Of a DNA stretch of 64,000 bases, positions 27,201-38,640 are shown piece by piece. The notes beneath the pieces are model-generated. The model searched no databases. It was not told where the DNA came from and worked only from the letters and a program-made list of their open reading frames with translations. The position numbers and the translations under genes were made by a program. Numbering within the stretch: position 1 is the first letter of the stretch; each line of letters starts with the position of its first letter. The stretch lies in the NCBI GenBank assembly GCA_039720395.1, contig CM077823.1:33562371-33626370 (forward strand), given 5' to 3'. The DNA is from Liquidambar formosana (Eukaryota > Streptophyta > Magnoliopsida > Saxifragales > Altingiaceae).

Positions 27201-28869
27201 ACCAATAGATATTTAATTTTGTGTGGTCCCCACTCACCTATAAAATGGACATGTTACATAAAGAAGACACATGTTGTGTCCATAGGGAGACAGACGTGGC
27301 GAGTGGAGCTGCGATTGGCGCTTCTCTTCTCCAGAAGCCATACCTATAATGGCCATGTACATGTACTTCTATTGGATCCTTGTCATTACTATAGCACCGC
27401 ATATTTAGCCAAGGTCCATAATTTGGATTATGAAAAAAATGAAATTTGGTCTTCATTTGGAAATCTTTTGGTTTTTTACGTTGGTATAAGTCCTGTTAAG
27501 TTAGTGGAAGGAAGAGATGGTGGCTCTGTAGGAATCCAAGATGGAGTATGTGGATAAGGTTTTCATTTTGAGTATTTGGAATGAGAATGTATGTGATTTT
27601 TTGTTTCTAGTATACAAAGGCACAATTAGAGGGGTTATTTAGATGTGGAACATAAAGGTGGTTATTAACGTGGATGCTATTGTTAGAACATCTATTTCAT
27701 CCTGCATTCCTGCCTGTTCAGGATTGTGGGAGATGATTTCCTTGGGTTATGCCCATGGTGTATTGGCCAAATGAAGACGATGTAGTAGTTTATTTTCATT
27801 CAAGCTTAAAGGGGTTAAAGTGAGGTGGGTGGCCCCCTGGTGTCCTGAAGGGTGTTTCAATGTGGTGAGGTTTCCTCATGAAAAAGGATCTACTAGACTA
27901 GTGATATCCATGGAACCGGGGGGGTGTAGTGACCCATTTAAGTGGACATGTACTTAGGAAAGCCAGCATTGTTGAGACTTGAAAAATTCCTCCTATTGCC
28001 ATCTTGGGAGAAGCGTGCTTCAGTTTGAAAAAATGTGGTTGAGGTCGGTCAAATATGAGACAAAGTGAGTGGTTTGTGGCATAGCTTTGCCTTTCAATGT
28101 TCTTTTAATTACATGATGGCTAAAAGGTTGAAAGTGCCTGAGGAGGAGCTTAAAAAGATAGAATAGGGAGGAATTCGATAGAGTGGAGTGAGGAAAGATC
28201 ATATAAGGGACTTGCATGGTTGTAGAGGTTTCCTGGGTTGTCATATGAAGAGCGAGCAAGAATACTTTAGCCTATGGGGAATTTAAATCTTTAGAAGCTA
28301 TAGAGAATCAATTTTTTTTTTCCTTTCTTTAATGGAGAAAATCAATTGGAGGCAAAAGTTATGGGCTATTAAGTTTAAAAAGGGGACAATAACATGAAAT
28401 TCTTTAAACAGCTTGGCTACTGGCCTACTGCCCATAGGAAGGCTAACCATGTAGTAGAATTGGAAGTGGATAGACTGATATTTGAGGAACTGGGTTGATT
28501 AGAAAGTGGTGGAAAACTTTGACAACCTTTTGTATCATAACGAACTTCATATGAGACCTACTCTTTAAGAATTGTTTTACAAATCTTAAGATGGTCCTTG
28601 TAGGGATCGCTTCCATTTGGCAAGGCTGTTTAAAGAAGAGGAAGTCATAGTGGCTGGAAAGCTTTGAATGATGACAAGGCTCTGGTCTACAGAGGTTCAC
28701 TTTGGCATTCTATCACTACCATTGACAGGTTATTAAAAGGTAATCTCATGAAAGTCAAGAAGGAACTATGTTTTTGAGAGTTCTAAGTAGTGAAGTGCAT
28801 TTTCAGATATTCGAAGAGTAGTTCCAAGTGGTGCTTGAGTTTCGGAAGCTCAATACCAGTCTAATATGC
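27201..28869. other. Unassigned region upstream of decayed copia element
   Basis: It lies directly upstream, in the same orientation, of recognisable Ty1-copia RNase H remnants and may be earlier, more decayed parts of that element. I cannot recognise specific domains here because stops and frameshifts are too many. Confidence 0.3.
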
Positions 28870-29412
28870 TTTACGATTGATGACATGGCAGGTGACTTTC
28901 ACTGTAAAAAGTTGACTTCGAGTATTTTTTTTCACTTTTGTTGAGGGAGTTGTGTCATGGCACTCTAATTGTGGAAGCGTGTCACTTTGTCTAGGACTAA
29001 GGTGGAATATATTGCAGCAATTGAAGCAAAAAAATAGATGTTGTGGACGAAGAGATTTCTGTAAGAGCCGGGTTGGATTCATACTAAGTATGTTGTCTTC
29101 TGTGATAGTTGAAGTGTAATGGTTTTAAGCAAGAATACTTTGTACCTTCATAAAAAAAGGCAAGAGAACTCCATACATCACTTGCATGAAGCATATTTTT
29201 GTGAGATAAAATTGGCTATGCGAAGTCATGGGAAAGTAGCTTATGAAGCTTGAAGAAGATTCACATAGGCAAGAATCTCTCTAAGATGATGACGAAGATT
29301 GTTCCTAAAGAAAAACTTGACCTATGTTTAGAGTTGGCCGGTTTGGACTACTAGTGAGGTAGTGAGGAGTTATTGTATTGGTATTTCTCCCTTGTGGATT
29401 TAAAGGGTGAGA
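28870..29412 (+). pseudogene. Decayed Ty1-copia polyprotein, RNase H end
   Basis: Across several frames with stops, the plus strand shows the end of a Ty1-copia pol: a DMAGDFHCKK segment (the usual DxAGDLDxRKS motif of the region before RNase H), TKVEYIAAIEAKK (usual TxAEYIAxxEAxKE), then CDS-like and KMMTKIVPKEKLDLC motifs from the C-terminal end. Copia elements encode gag, protease, integrase, reverse transcriptase and RNase H; here only the end is recognisable. Many stops and frameshifts make it long dead. Confidence 0.7.
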
Positions 29413-29553
29413 TTGTTATATGTAGGCTTTTATGGTCCAAGCTCAGGCTTTAGACCCAAGAGTATAAGGTTCATGAGAGAAGCCTTATTTCTCTTTACCT
29501 CCTTTATTTCTTAAGTTGTGTGTGAATTAGATAGAGTCCAAAAAAAAAAAAAA

Positions 29554-29599
<46 letters not shown>

Positions 29600-29885
29600 C
29601 TTTCGTTCTTCTCCAACAAGCATGTTTGGGGTTGTTCTTGTTATGAGAAACTAGGTTTTCTAAAAGCTTTGAAGAGGTAACCTTGCATTTCTCCATTGTT
29701 TGTATTAACCCAAGTTTTGTTTATGGAAACTTGAGTAGAGAACCATTGTATTATTCATTGATTATAGTGGATATTACTTGGAACTTGTCCAGTGTTTTTT
29801 CCCAATTCCTTGGAGGGTTTTCCACATGTATCTTGGTGTCTTTGTGTGTGTGCTTCCATTATTGCTCTCTAGGTGTTTAATAAAA
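29413..29885 (+). repeat. Probable 3' LTR of the decayed copia element
   Basis: A purine-rich stretch (AAAGGGTGAGAT) is followed directly by TGTTATATGTAGGC, as expected for polypurine tract then LTR start. The segment contains a GA microsatellite (29551-29596), the GTGGATATTACTTGG/GTTTTCCACATG block typical of plant copia LTRs, and AATAAAA near 29878. The right end is not defined. A phrase like the tRNA-Met primer site (CATATCAGAG, near 30078) lies about 190 bp beyond. Confidence 0.5.
29551..29596. repeat. GA microsatellite
   Basis: About 20 GA units in a row inside the probable LTR, preceded by an A-run at 29539-29553. Confidence 0.95.
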
Positions 29886-32459
29886 TGCCTCATAGACTTT
29901 AATGCCTTATTAGTGCTTGCTTGGCTTGTTGTTTCCTACTAGTGCCTTCCTAATGCTTTGGTACTGCTTGAGTTTACAAGTAGCTAGTTTATCTTGAATT
30001 GGCATGGGAGGGGCATTAGAGAGGATTTTGAATGCTAAGCTGGTTGTTTGATCCTTAAGAATGCTGGTATGGTTGTCATATCAGAGTTCAAACCTATAAG
30101 TTTGGTTGGTAAGGTGGACACAATCATTGTGAAGGTGCTACCACCGGGGGGAGGGGGATGGTTGGGGGCATACCCCTAATTTAGAGTAGATTCAAGAAAT
30201 GGTGCTGCAAGGCATTGGATGGTTCCCTGGAATTACATTCAATCTAGCCATATGATAAGGAACAAGTAAGTTTGTGACCTTGTATGTTGTACCAGTAGTA
30301 GCTTTGGCCTTAAAGTATGTTGATTTAAACTCCAATCTTATAAAAGATCCAGCAAAGCTCCATCTTATAAAAAAATCCAATAGACTATTGATAAAAATCT
30401 GTTATTGATCATATGGGCATTTTCTGTAACGAAACAAAGGATATCATTATGAGAATTGCTATTGGAAGAGCTATTTTGCTTGATTCCAACATGTTTCAAG
30501 TGGCAAATAAAAAAGAATTGCGTTTTAGTTGAACTATAACTTAGTTGATTACTTGATTATACCATGATTTTAGTGACAATTTCAGAGGAGACACTACACA
30601 GAATAAAAGGTCATCCCCAGTGTGTTTCATGATTATCTCTTTTAGGAATTAAAGTGATAGTGGCCATTAAAGTTTTTGTATTTCCTCCAGTAAGTGGCCA
30701 AAGTGGATCAAGAATTCTATAGTTTTACAGCATGGTTACCTATGTCCTGCTGAAAGGTATTGGTAAAACAGGCTTTAAATGCCATCAATGCCCACTGTCT
30801 TAAGGAGTCAATTTTTTTCAGGGCTTATGAATCTTCTCTAGAAACTTGCCTAGTTAGTGTTGTTTTCCAATCTTCAGGTTTACATGGTTCTTGGACCCTA
30901 ATAAAGTCATCAATCTCAGTAGTGCCTTCTGATTTAAACATATTAGTGTATTCTTCAATAAAGAAGAAAGTGTGGAAATTTCTTCCCCTCTATCAACATT
31001 TTTCAGTTTTTTTTTTGAACCACAACATTTTTCAGATTTTTCTCAATCCTCTTTAACTGAGACAGTGTGTAATATTACTTCTGATATTTGCTAATTGATG
31101 TTTTGATCGTTTTACTTGAAAAAAAGAAAGAAATATTCTTCAGCTAACACAGAATTCTGTAATCCTTGATCTTTATTCTTTCCCTGTTTTTCAATCCATG
31201 CTTGTTAGATTTTATCATCAGGGTTTTTGGTGCCAAATAATTTTCAAATTCAAAAGGGCTTCTTTACATTTTTTTTTAATTGAAAAAAATTTGTAACATT
31301 TACTTTATTTCATTTGTGAACAAGAGTTCTTTCTCACTTTTCTGCACCTTTTATAATTTTCTTCAGCCTTCAATATCGTTGTGCCAAGCTTCTTCAACAA
31401 CATATGTGTAAATAAACTATACATAACACATATCGCGCTTCAATTTCAAGTCTTAGTTTACCTATTGCGGAAGAGATTGAAGGAATACGCTTTGCTTGTC
31501 ATTACAAGCCCACGGGAGTGCCCCGCGATCTGTGTCTCCTAGCATGAATCTAACCTTCATGTGCGTTTTTTGTTTCCACGCTTCCAAGTCCTATGGCTAT
31601 GGTGATGCTCTATAGAAAGAATGTTAGAGAGAGAGAGATAGGGAAGATGGGAGATTATGCAGCATGTAATTCTATGTAGAAGAGTTATTCTCTTATTTAA
31701 CTCACCAACTTCTCACAATTTTAATGGGTATAGAGCATCATGTCCCATTCAAGTTAGGAAACATGTTCGAGATCCACCACCCAATTGGATGGATCACGGG
31801 TCCGGGTCATAACCCAACCCATTAATAATTAACACTCTACAAGACCTTCAAAGTTAATCCACAGCCTCGAATCTAAGAGGTTAAATTTTAGATCTAAAAT
31901 GATCTTTATGACGGCAGAGAGGGCCTAATTAGAGCCAAAAATTGGAAGCTTATGTACCTCGGCATCCACATTTACATTATTACATTTAGTACAGGCCAAA
32001 ATGCAATCCAACCCCTCGTAAAGAGCATTCCGTTCAATTTTATTATACTCCTACCATAACTAAACAGGTTCTGCTGAGTGGCAGAGTGAGAAAAAATGGG
32101 GCTTTCTTATACATGAAGAAGAAACAAGGTAGCTTAAGAAAATGTTTATTATTTTGTATATATATATTTCGCTGTTGTGGATATGATCATCATTTCCCTG
32201 GTTCCTCACTCTTCTTTTGAGAGGGTTTTCAACATAATTCGGTTTGTCTTCATGTCTCTGGTTTGCTATCTTTGTTTTGATTTTATTGTACTTCATGGTG
32301 ATTTATTTGTTTAGTTGTTAGTTCTTGTGCTTGTCATTGTTTATGAGAAATTCCAAATAGAAAGATAGAGTTTTGCAACAAATTTTGCTAGAGGAACAAT
32401 ACATATGCTATATATATGACCTTTTGCATAGATCCAGTTCTAAATTCTAATTGCTTGCC
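29886..32459. other. Intergenic, no supported gene
   Basis: AT-rich sequence with a C/G-rich patch near 30148-30165. The plus-strand frame at 30760-31056 is not recognisable and lacks context. The region just before 32460 is probably 3'UTR and 3' flank of the UGT gene. Confidence 0.35.
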
Positions 32460-33917
32460 TCAAGGGCGGTATGACCTCAGTTCATCTATCAAAGCATTCA
32501 AATCAGAGTATGATGATCCTCCTTCTTCAGTAGCCCTCCTAGCCATCTCTTTGAGCGCCCTTGCCCGGTTTCTCATTTCCTCAGCTTCTTCACCTGCCAT
32601 TAACTGAGTCACTGCCTTCTCTATATTTTCCCTCTTCACAGAAACTTTCTTATTATCTATCCATCTCGACCATTCCTGAGCACCCACTTCGACTCCTACC
32701 CTTAAAACATCTGTCACCAACTTTCCATTATAAAACTGATCTGCGAAGAGTGGCCATGTGACCATTGGTACCCCAGCAGTCAGTCCTTCCAATGTCGAAT
32801 TCCATCCACAGTGAGTCACAAATCCTCCTATAGCTTTATGATCAAGGATTAGAACCTGTGGTGCCCATCCTCTTATTATCCAACCCCTCCCATCCATCCT
32901 CTTCTCAAATCCTTCTGGCAACCACTCTCCCTTTTCATCATCATTTTCTTTGTCTGCATTTCTCACAACCCAAATAAATTGCTGTCCAGAAGCTTCAAGA
33001 CCCATAGCAATCTCGAGTAGTTGAGCAGCTGAAAAGCAGGACACACTTCCGAAACATATATAGAGAACTGAATTGGGTTTCTTTGAGTCTAGCCAACTCA
33101 AACATTCATGTTCATCAAAGGAGGGTTTATTTCCTCTTTGGGATTTATCTTCAGTGTCCCTATTGCAGAGCGAAAATGGGCCAATGTTCCATGCTTTCCT
33201 TCCCATAACCTTCCTGTAGTGTTCTGAGTAAGCCGGTTCCAGCTCATAAAAACTGTTCATGATAATCCCATAACTTGTCAGCTCTGCTTGTAGAGATTGA
33301 TCGATCAAGTTTGAAAGTTCGTTTTTGGATCCTTCTCTAACATAATTTGGCAGGTGTAGCATTGTCATCTTTATCTGGTCTGGAAGGCCAGGCACAACAA
33401 AGGCTTCTGAATCAGATGCAATGTTTTTGTAAGGTTGATGGCGCATCAAACCGTCAACGACGCAAAGAGCAAAGAAACTGGTTCCATGAAAAACCAGCCT
33501 TGGAATCCCGAACCTGCCTGCAACTTCAGTAGCCCATGGAAACATCATGTCCGCTACAAGGCAATCGGGGCGACATTCTTCTAGGAGCTGTTCAAGAGGC
33601 TGTCGAAGCAGGCTAAGAGCCTTGTAAAAATTTAGAGACATTTCATGTGAAGTGATGGAATTTAGGTTCTCACAGTCTTCCGGCAACCCGGCCTCTGCAG
33701 AAGGGAATTTTACTGCTCGAATGTTGATTTCAGAACCTAGTTGTCTATCTCTTTCAATTGTTTTAGAGAAGAGAGGAGCATTGAGGTGAGTGGTAATTAT
33801 GGTTGCCTTCACTCCATGGAAAGCAAATAGTCTGGCCATGTCTATGGTTGGGATCATGTGGCCAGGAGCCATTAAAGGAAAGAAGAAGATGTGAAGCTGT
33901 TGTGGTTTTGAATCCAT
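32460..33917 (-). CDS. UDP-glycosyltransferase, UGT73-like, single exon
   Basis: An intact 485-residue frame on the minus strand encodes a family-1 plant UGT, which moves a sugar from UDP-sugar to a small hydrophobic acceptor in the cytosol. The catalytic His is at about 20 (MAPGHMIP) with the partner Asp at about 123 (CLVADMMFPW). The 44-residue PSPG sugar-donor box spans about 351-394, from WAPQVLILDH to WPLFADQ. Its last residue is Gln, which usually indicates UDP-glucose. The phrase RGWIIRGWAPQVLILDH and the segment GVEVGAQEWSRW are typical of the UGT73 group, whose members glucosylate flavonoids, coumarins, triterpenoids, abscisate and others; the acceptor cannot be told from sequence. 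The length is normal and no lesion is seen. It is the only UGT in the window, but its 5' flank is partly duplicated downstream (34.8-38.6 kb). Confidence 0.95.
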   Translation of the reverse strand: MDSKPQQLHIFFFPLMAPGHMIPTIDMARLFAFHGVKATIITTHLNAPLFSKTIERDRQLGSEINIRAVKFPSAEAGLPEDCENLNSITSHEMSLNFYKALSLLRQPLEQLLEECRPDCLVADMMFPWATEVAGRFGIPRLVFHGTSFFALCVVDGLMRHQPYKNIASDSEAFVVPGLPDQIKMTMLHLPNYVREGSKNELSNLIDQSLQAELTSYGIIMNSFYELEPAYSEHYRKVMGRKAWNIGPFSLCNRDTEDKSQRGNKPSFDEHECLSWLDSKKPNSVLYICFGSVSCFSAAQLLEIAMGLEASGQQFIWVVRNADKENDDEKGEWLPEGFEKRMDGRGWIIRGWAPQVLILDHKAIGGFVTHCGWNSTLEGLTAGVPMVTWPLFADQFYNGKLVTDVLRVGVEVGAQEWSRWIDNKKVSVKRENIEKAVTQLMAGEEAEEMRNRARALKEMARRATEEGGSSYSDLNALIDELRSYRP

Positions 33918-34037
33918 ATATGTAGCCTAGTTGGAAATAACAGAGTTATAGAACAGATGATGGGAGGGTTAAAGGGAGGTTGGGAATTGGGAATGTAAAG
34001 AGAATGAGAGTGGGAGAGATAGAGAGCTAAGCTAATT

Positions 34038-34048
34038 TGCTTATAGTA
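34038..34048 (-). promoter_or_regulatory. Candidate TATA box of the UGT gene
   Basis: TATACTATAAG on the minus strand lies about 120 bp upstream of the UGT ATG, followed by a CT-rich leader. Position is slightly far but plausible. Confidence 0.45.
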
Positions 34049-34829
34049 TATTTAGTTGAAATGTTTCCCCAAGTCCAGTCCTAGTGAAAAGAAAAATGAA
34101 AAAGGGAATTTTCTCTAAGTTCAGGTTCATTCATCTTCCTCTGCAACATGATGCTGTTAGCCTCGAGAAACAGACAAATATGGTTTGTTTTTCAACACAT
34201 AGTAGCGTCATGGTAATAGAATATTGATAATGAGTTCAATGAACTTGATCGCATGTGGGAACTGGGAAGTCCTGCACCATCCCGCAAGGAGCATCCAGTG
34301 TAGCGCCATGCATGATAACCACGCGTACACTCGTGAATATCTTGCCTGAAGCTCATATAGTTTTGGTCAGGACCCACTAATATATTACAGCATTATTTGG
34401 TTCAATCATGATCTTATCTCCTCCTCGAGGCTGTTTCATGATGAGTAATTTATTGTTAGACATGTACTAAATGTATGAGTCTCATATGCGAGTCTTTCCT
34501 TTTTCTTGTTAGGCAAGGAATTCCTATTCAATTTATTATATGACGTGATGTTGTCCCATTTTTAATTGCAGGCAACAAAGGAAGCACGACTTGGAATGAT
34601 TCTTTTGTTTGAAGTCCAATTAATGTCTATTTGAATAACCCAAAGCAGTGACTTTTCTTTTTATAAAGCTTAAATCCTTGAATCGTCATGTGGTGAGCAT
34701 CGTCTCGTGGACTTCTAATGAGCTATCACCTATGGAACAAAAGAATGGTTTCCTGCACAATTAGTTGCTGTTTCTTTCCTGTATCAGACTTATTATTGAG
34801 AGGAAAACAAAACCTGTGGGTGTTCTTTT

Positions 34830-36000
34830 CCTATCATTTCAATGCTCCCCCTGGTTTGGATGAAAGCGTTGGGTGGTGGAGGAAAGTAGCAATTTTCCTG
34901 TTATATGTGACATTGTAAGAGACCCCTCCGGTCTCTCTTAACAAGTTGCTTAACAAATTTGTGACCCAATGTCTCACCTGGTTGAGAGCCTAAGCCTTCC
35001 AAAGGCTTTCACAAACAGGTTTTAAGTGACACTGAATTTCCAATTTTCTACTCCACAGGGTTTCAGTCCCACTCCTTCCATATATATACATGTGTCTACT
35101 CCTTTTCCTTTGAGGATCTATGAGCGTGAAGCCCATTAATTTTGAGTGGGCTAGAATAATTTTTTATGATTTTAGATCAATGGGCCGAGTGTGATGCAGG
35201 TTTGGAGCATGTAGACTTGAGGTTAATTATGTTTTTAAGAATTGGTTATCAACCTGCCAGTACTAGTATTTGACCTACAGCAAAGATAGCTGATTGTTTT
35301 TAAGAAGAAAGCTGTGGGCTGCTTTAGTGTGTGTGTTATGATCTGCTCGAGTGGTAAGGGGTCCATTGGATTATTTATCCTAAGGAGGCCTTTATTGGCA
35401 TCCAAAAACTTGCTTTTCGTCTCCCACTTATTTTACACTTTAAGATTTTATGAAAAATATATAAGGTTTTTATAAAAACTTATCATGCAGTCTATTAGAA
35501 AACATCATTTTGAACAACTTTTTAAAAGAAAATGTTTCCAAAATTTATCGTTTAAGTAGACTTTTTAGTCATTTATGAAGAGAATACTATAAATGGCAAA
35601 AAAGTCTACTTAAACAATAAATTTTGGAAAAACTTTCTCCTAAAAACTTGTTTAAAATGATGTTTTCTAATAATATACACGATCAGTTTTTATGAAAACT
35701 TTCTATATTTTTCATAAAACCTTAAAGTAAAAAATAAGTAGGGGATAAAAAGCAAATCTTTGGGTGCCAATAGAGACCCCCATATCCTAAAGAACTAGGC
35801 CTTCTAAGGGTTTAAGCCTTTTTCATATTGAGCAGTTGTGGCTACGTGGTCACATGGCCATCCATATGGGTTACGAAGAGCTTTTGAGTTAAATGTTAAA
35901 GCACCAACTGCTACAACTCATTGAACAGAGAATATTATCCCAAAGGGTAAGAGATATTTTTGAACTGTAGTGACAGTTATATGATGCGTTGATTATCACA
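34830..36000. repeat. Duplicated UGT 5'-flank block, copy 1 (matches 37720-38640)
   Basis: Ordered shared blocks with 37720-38640 include GGAAAGTAGCAATTTT, GTGACCCAAT, ATTTTGAGTGG, ACTTGAGGTT, CAAAGGGTAAGAGATATTTT versus CAAAGAGTAAGAGATATTTT, and TTTTGAACTGTAGTGA. The copies are diverged and each is broken by later insertions (a MITE lies inside this one). No UGT coding sequence accompanies the second copy. Confidence 0.6.
35384..35782. mobile_element. MITE, ~400 bp, best-preserved copy of a local family
   Basis: The ends are GGAGGCCTTTATTGGCATCC and, inverted, GGGGGTCTCTATTGGCACCC. An exact 8-bp direct repeat TATCCTAA flanks it (35376-35383 and 35783-35790), which fits hAT-type insertion, with a possible 9th base. 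The interior is largely self-complementary (for example GTTTAAGTAGAC pairs with GTCTACTTAAAC). Other copies: 58151-58499, 48230-48644, and partial at 37238-37440 and 1130-1375. Confidence 0.8.
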
Positions 36001-36172
36001 TGAATAATTTTTTTCCTCTTCTCCTCTTGTTCAGGTATTAGTTATTTTGTTGGTTTGTATATTTTGTTGAATTCTTTTCTATAATTGTAACAATATCATT
36101 TGTGCTAACACCCCTGGTATATATATTTGATAAAGGCTTCAGGACAAACAACAAATCGCATATATGAAATAA

Positions 36173-36369
36173 GGCCAATTTTATGGTATCCTATAAAAAG
36201 TTTGGGTACCATGCCCATAAGATTACTTGAAACAGTAAGTTGGTTATTTCAAATGGTAAGTGGGTCACTTGAAATGATAAGTTGATCACTTCGAATAATA
36301 AGTAAGTCACTTTAAATGGTAAATGAGTATGGTACCAAAAAAATCCTTGTGGGTACCATAGAATTGGCG
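36173..36369. mobile_element. Small MITE with internal TCACTTGAAAT repeats
   Basis: The ends are GGCCAATTTTATGGTATCC and, inverted, CGCCAATTCTATGGTACCC. The interior has four tandem units of about 19 bp around CACTTGAAATGATAAGT. A second, inverted copy lies at 44602-44787. Confidence 0.65.
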
Positions 36370-36574
36370 TTTCATTTGTTTTGAAATTTTGGGGACTTAG
36401 AAACTTTATCCTTCAACTAACAAATTAGCTATCAACTTATCGGAAATGATAAAACTTAGTTATTTATATTTTTGATGAGCAAGTGGCCAGTTAATTATTA
36501 TTGTTAGGAGTAAAAGGCAGTGCTAGTTAATTATTATTGTTAGGAGTTAAAGGTAGTGCTCATAGTGGAGCATT

Positions 36575-36985
36575 TTATTTTATTTTATTTTGGGGTAAAA
36601 CTGTAAAAGGCTAAGAACTTCATTAATGTACACTAGGGAGGTTGTGGACCACACCAATATCAAGAAAACCTTTCCTAGCCATCACTCCCAAACCATGAGC
36701 TTCGTGGACCTCCTTTCCTGAGCCTTTACAAAATGAGTTTTCTTAATGTGTGCCCTAATATTATATATTAAATTTTATTTAATAAGTCAATTTTTGCATG
36801 GAAAATGATGAAATTGTATAGAAAATTATGTAAATTGCTTAAAAAAAAATGTGACAGTGCTTAGAAAATTGTTGAAATATATTTTTTCATGCAATGATTG
36901 CCTTTTTAAATATGCCTTACAAATACGAAATTACTTGGTAAGAGTCAACTCTAAACACAAGGTTCGTACCTCTAAATAGTAAATA
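36575..36985 (-). mobile_element. Retroposon-like insert inside duplicated block
   Basis: This stretch is missing from the collinear block at 27.0 kb, which reads directly across the site from GTGGAGCAT to the following GATTGGA. It begins with a (TTTTA)n run (minus-strand A-rich tail). This fits a LINE/SINE 3' end inserted in minus orientation, though no clean target duplication was found. Confidence 0.5.
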
Positions 36986-37237
36986 TTGAAGATTGGATAC
37001 AAATCAACAACTTTCAAGAGTCCTTCTGTTTAAAAACTAGAGGATTCCTCTGTAGTTATCAAGGAATGCAGTGGTTAAGGGGAAAAAAAAATGAAAAAAG
37101 AAATGTCCCTTTCAGAAAATGAGGGACAAGCATTTAAGCATAGGCAAAACCTCCTACGTTGAGAAATAATACCAATCTATACTTCTATCTATCTATAGCG
37201 CTATACAGCATAGAAATCTTTTGGTCATTGATTGATT

Positions 37238-37440
37238 TTGTTTAATTTTTGACTAAAAATTTACTTAAACGACATATTTTAAACAAATTTTCTTTTGCAA
37301 AGTTGTTCAAAGTTCAAATTGATATTTTTTTTATTAGATCACGCGGTTAGCTTTTATAAAAATATTTTATATTTTTTCATAAAAACATTGAAAAATTAAA
37401 ATAAGTGGGGTGAGAAAATAACATTGAGATTTTTTATATT
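37238..37440. mobile_element. Partial copy of the ~400-bp MITE family
   Basis: It shares with the MITE at 35384-35782 the order ACTTAAACGA, AAGTTGTTCAAA, TTTTATAAAAA and TTTTTCATAAAA, with an AAATAAGTGGGG end. The left end is missing. Confidence 0.5.
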
Positions 37441-37719
37441 TTTTTTGGGCGGGGGGGAGGGGGTTTATTACAAGGATAACAATTGATTTGGGGTCCTCAT
37501 TTTTTATTAAAAATTGGGGCCCTAGGCGGTTCCCCCCCCCCCCCCCCTTCTCTTTTTCAGCTAAATAACATACACACGTACTCAAGGAGAGTTGAACCCA
37601 CGACCCTTGAGACCCTTCCACCCTTATGGGGGAAGAAATGCCACTAGACCCAATACCCATTGGCTATTGATAAGTAAACAATTTGCTTTGTTTTATCTTT
37701 TCCTATTGATAGGAAAATG

Positions 37720-38640
37720 AAAGTAGCAGGTCATCCATTTTCATCATTAAAATGCTTCCTTTGGTTCGGATGAGAGTGGTGGAAAGTAGCAATTTTTATG
37801 TGATGTGACAAACCTGTGACCCAATCACAACCACCTGTTTAACTGTTTTAATTGAGGTAATAAAATCGTCACTTTAGAAGTTGTCAGGATCTTTGCTTGT
37901 AGGGATTCATGAACTTGTAGCTCACTAATTTTGAGTGGTGAGAGGACTATAAAGTATATTTATTTTTTTCGTTTTGTTTTTAATGAAGTGGGGAATGACC
38001 CATTAAGACAAAAGTTGGGGCTCAATTTGTGAGCATATGGAGAACTTGAGGTTCAATAAGTCAATTATGTTATAAGATATGGTTTGCCAGCCCACGCCAA
38101 TATTTCACCCAAGCATAAATGTGGACTTAAATAGCCCGTACAGTTGTTCATATTGAACTTACGGCAGAGACAACCCACTGCTTTCATAAATCAAGTTGTG
38201 AGCTGTTCTTTTGCATATTTATTCACACTTCAAGTGGTAATTGCTTCATTGTTTTTATTTCTATTTTTATTTTTTTCCCTGCTAAATTTTAAGAAATAAA
38301 GCCGATTAAAAATTCCTAGTCATGGTCATCGTGTGGATGCAACCCGTCTGTACAAGGAATTTGCACTTTTTTTTTTTTTTGGAATAACATTCAGTGATGT
38401 TATTTGTTCTCACTTCCTTCTTGTGTTCTAGTTTCGGATATTCTTCTTGATTATATCTTGCTCATCGAAATTGGATGGTATATCAAGCAATTAGATCTTA
38501 GTCCAATCGTTCATGTGCAGGTCACAAGGAGGTTTTGATCGTTAAAGGCTAAAACACCAACTACTGCGACTCACTGGACAGAGGTTATTATCCCAAAGAG
38601 TAAGAGATATTTTTGAACTGTAGTGATAATTATGTGATAT
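37720..38640. repeat. Duplicated UGT 5'-flank block, copy 2
   Basis: It is collinear with 34830-36000 (see that entry) but diverged. It carries no recognisable UGT coding remnant. Confidence 0.55.

Larger units (their letters stand above)
36133..37165. repeat. Locally duplicated block, copy B (matches 26838-27200)
   Basis: It is collinear with the block at 26838-27200, as described there. Relative to copy A, it contains the MITE at 36173-36369 and a retroposon-like insert at about 36575-36985. Confidence 0.6.

Noticed and set aside
27001..27237. 78-codon minus-strand frame as a small gene
   Set aside because: The duplicated block at 36-37 kb does not keep the frame open, so there is no sign of selection.
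34950..35035. tRNA-like phrase (TCTCACCTGGTTGAGAGC)
   Set aside because: It cannot be folded into a full cloverleaf; anticodon and T arms are not found at the right distances.
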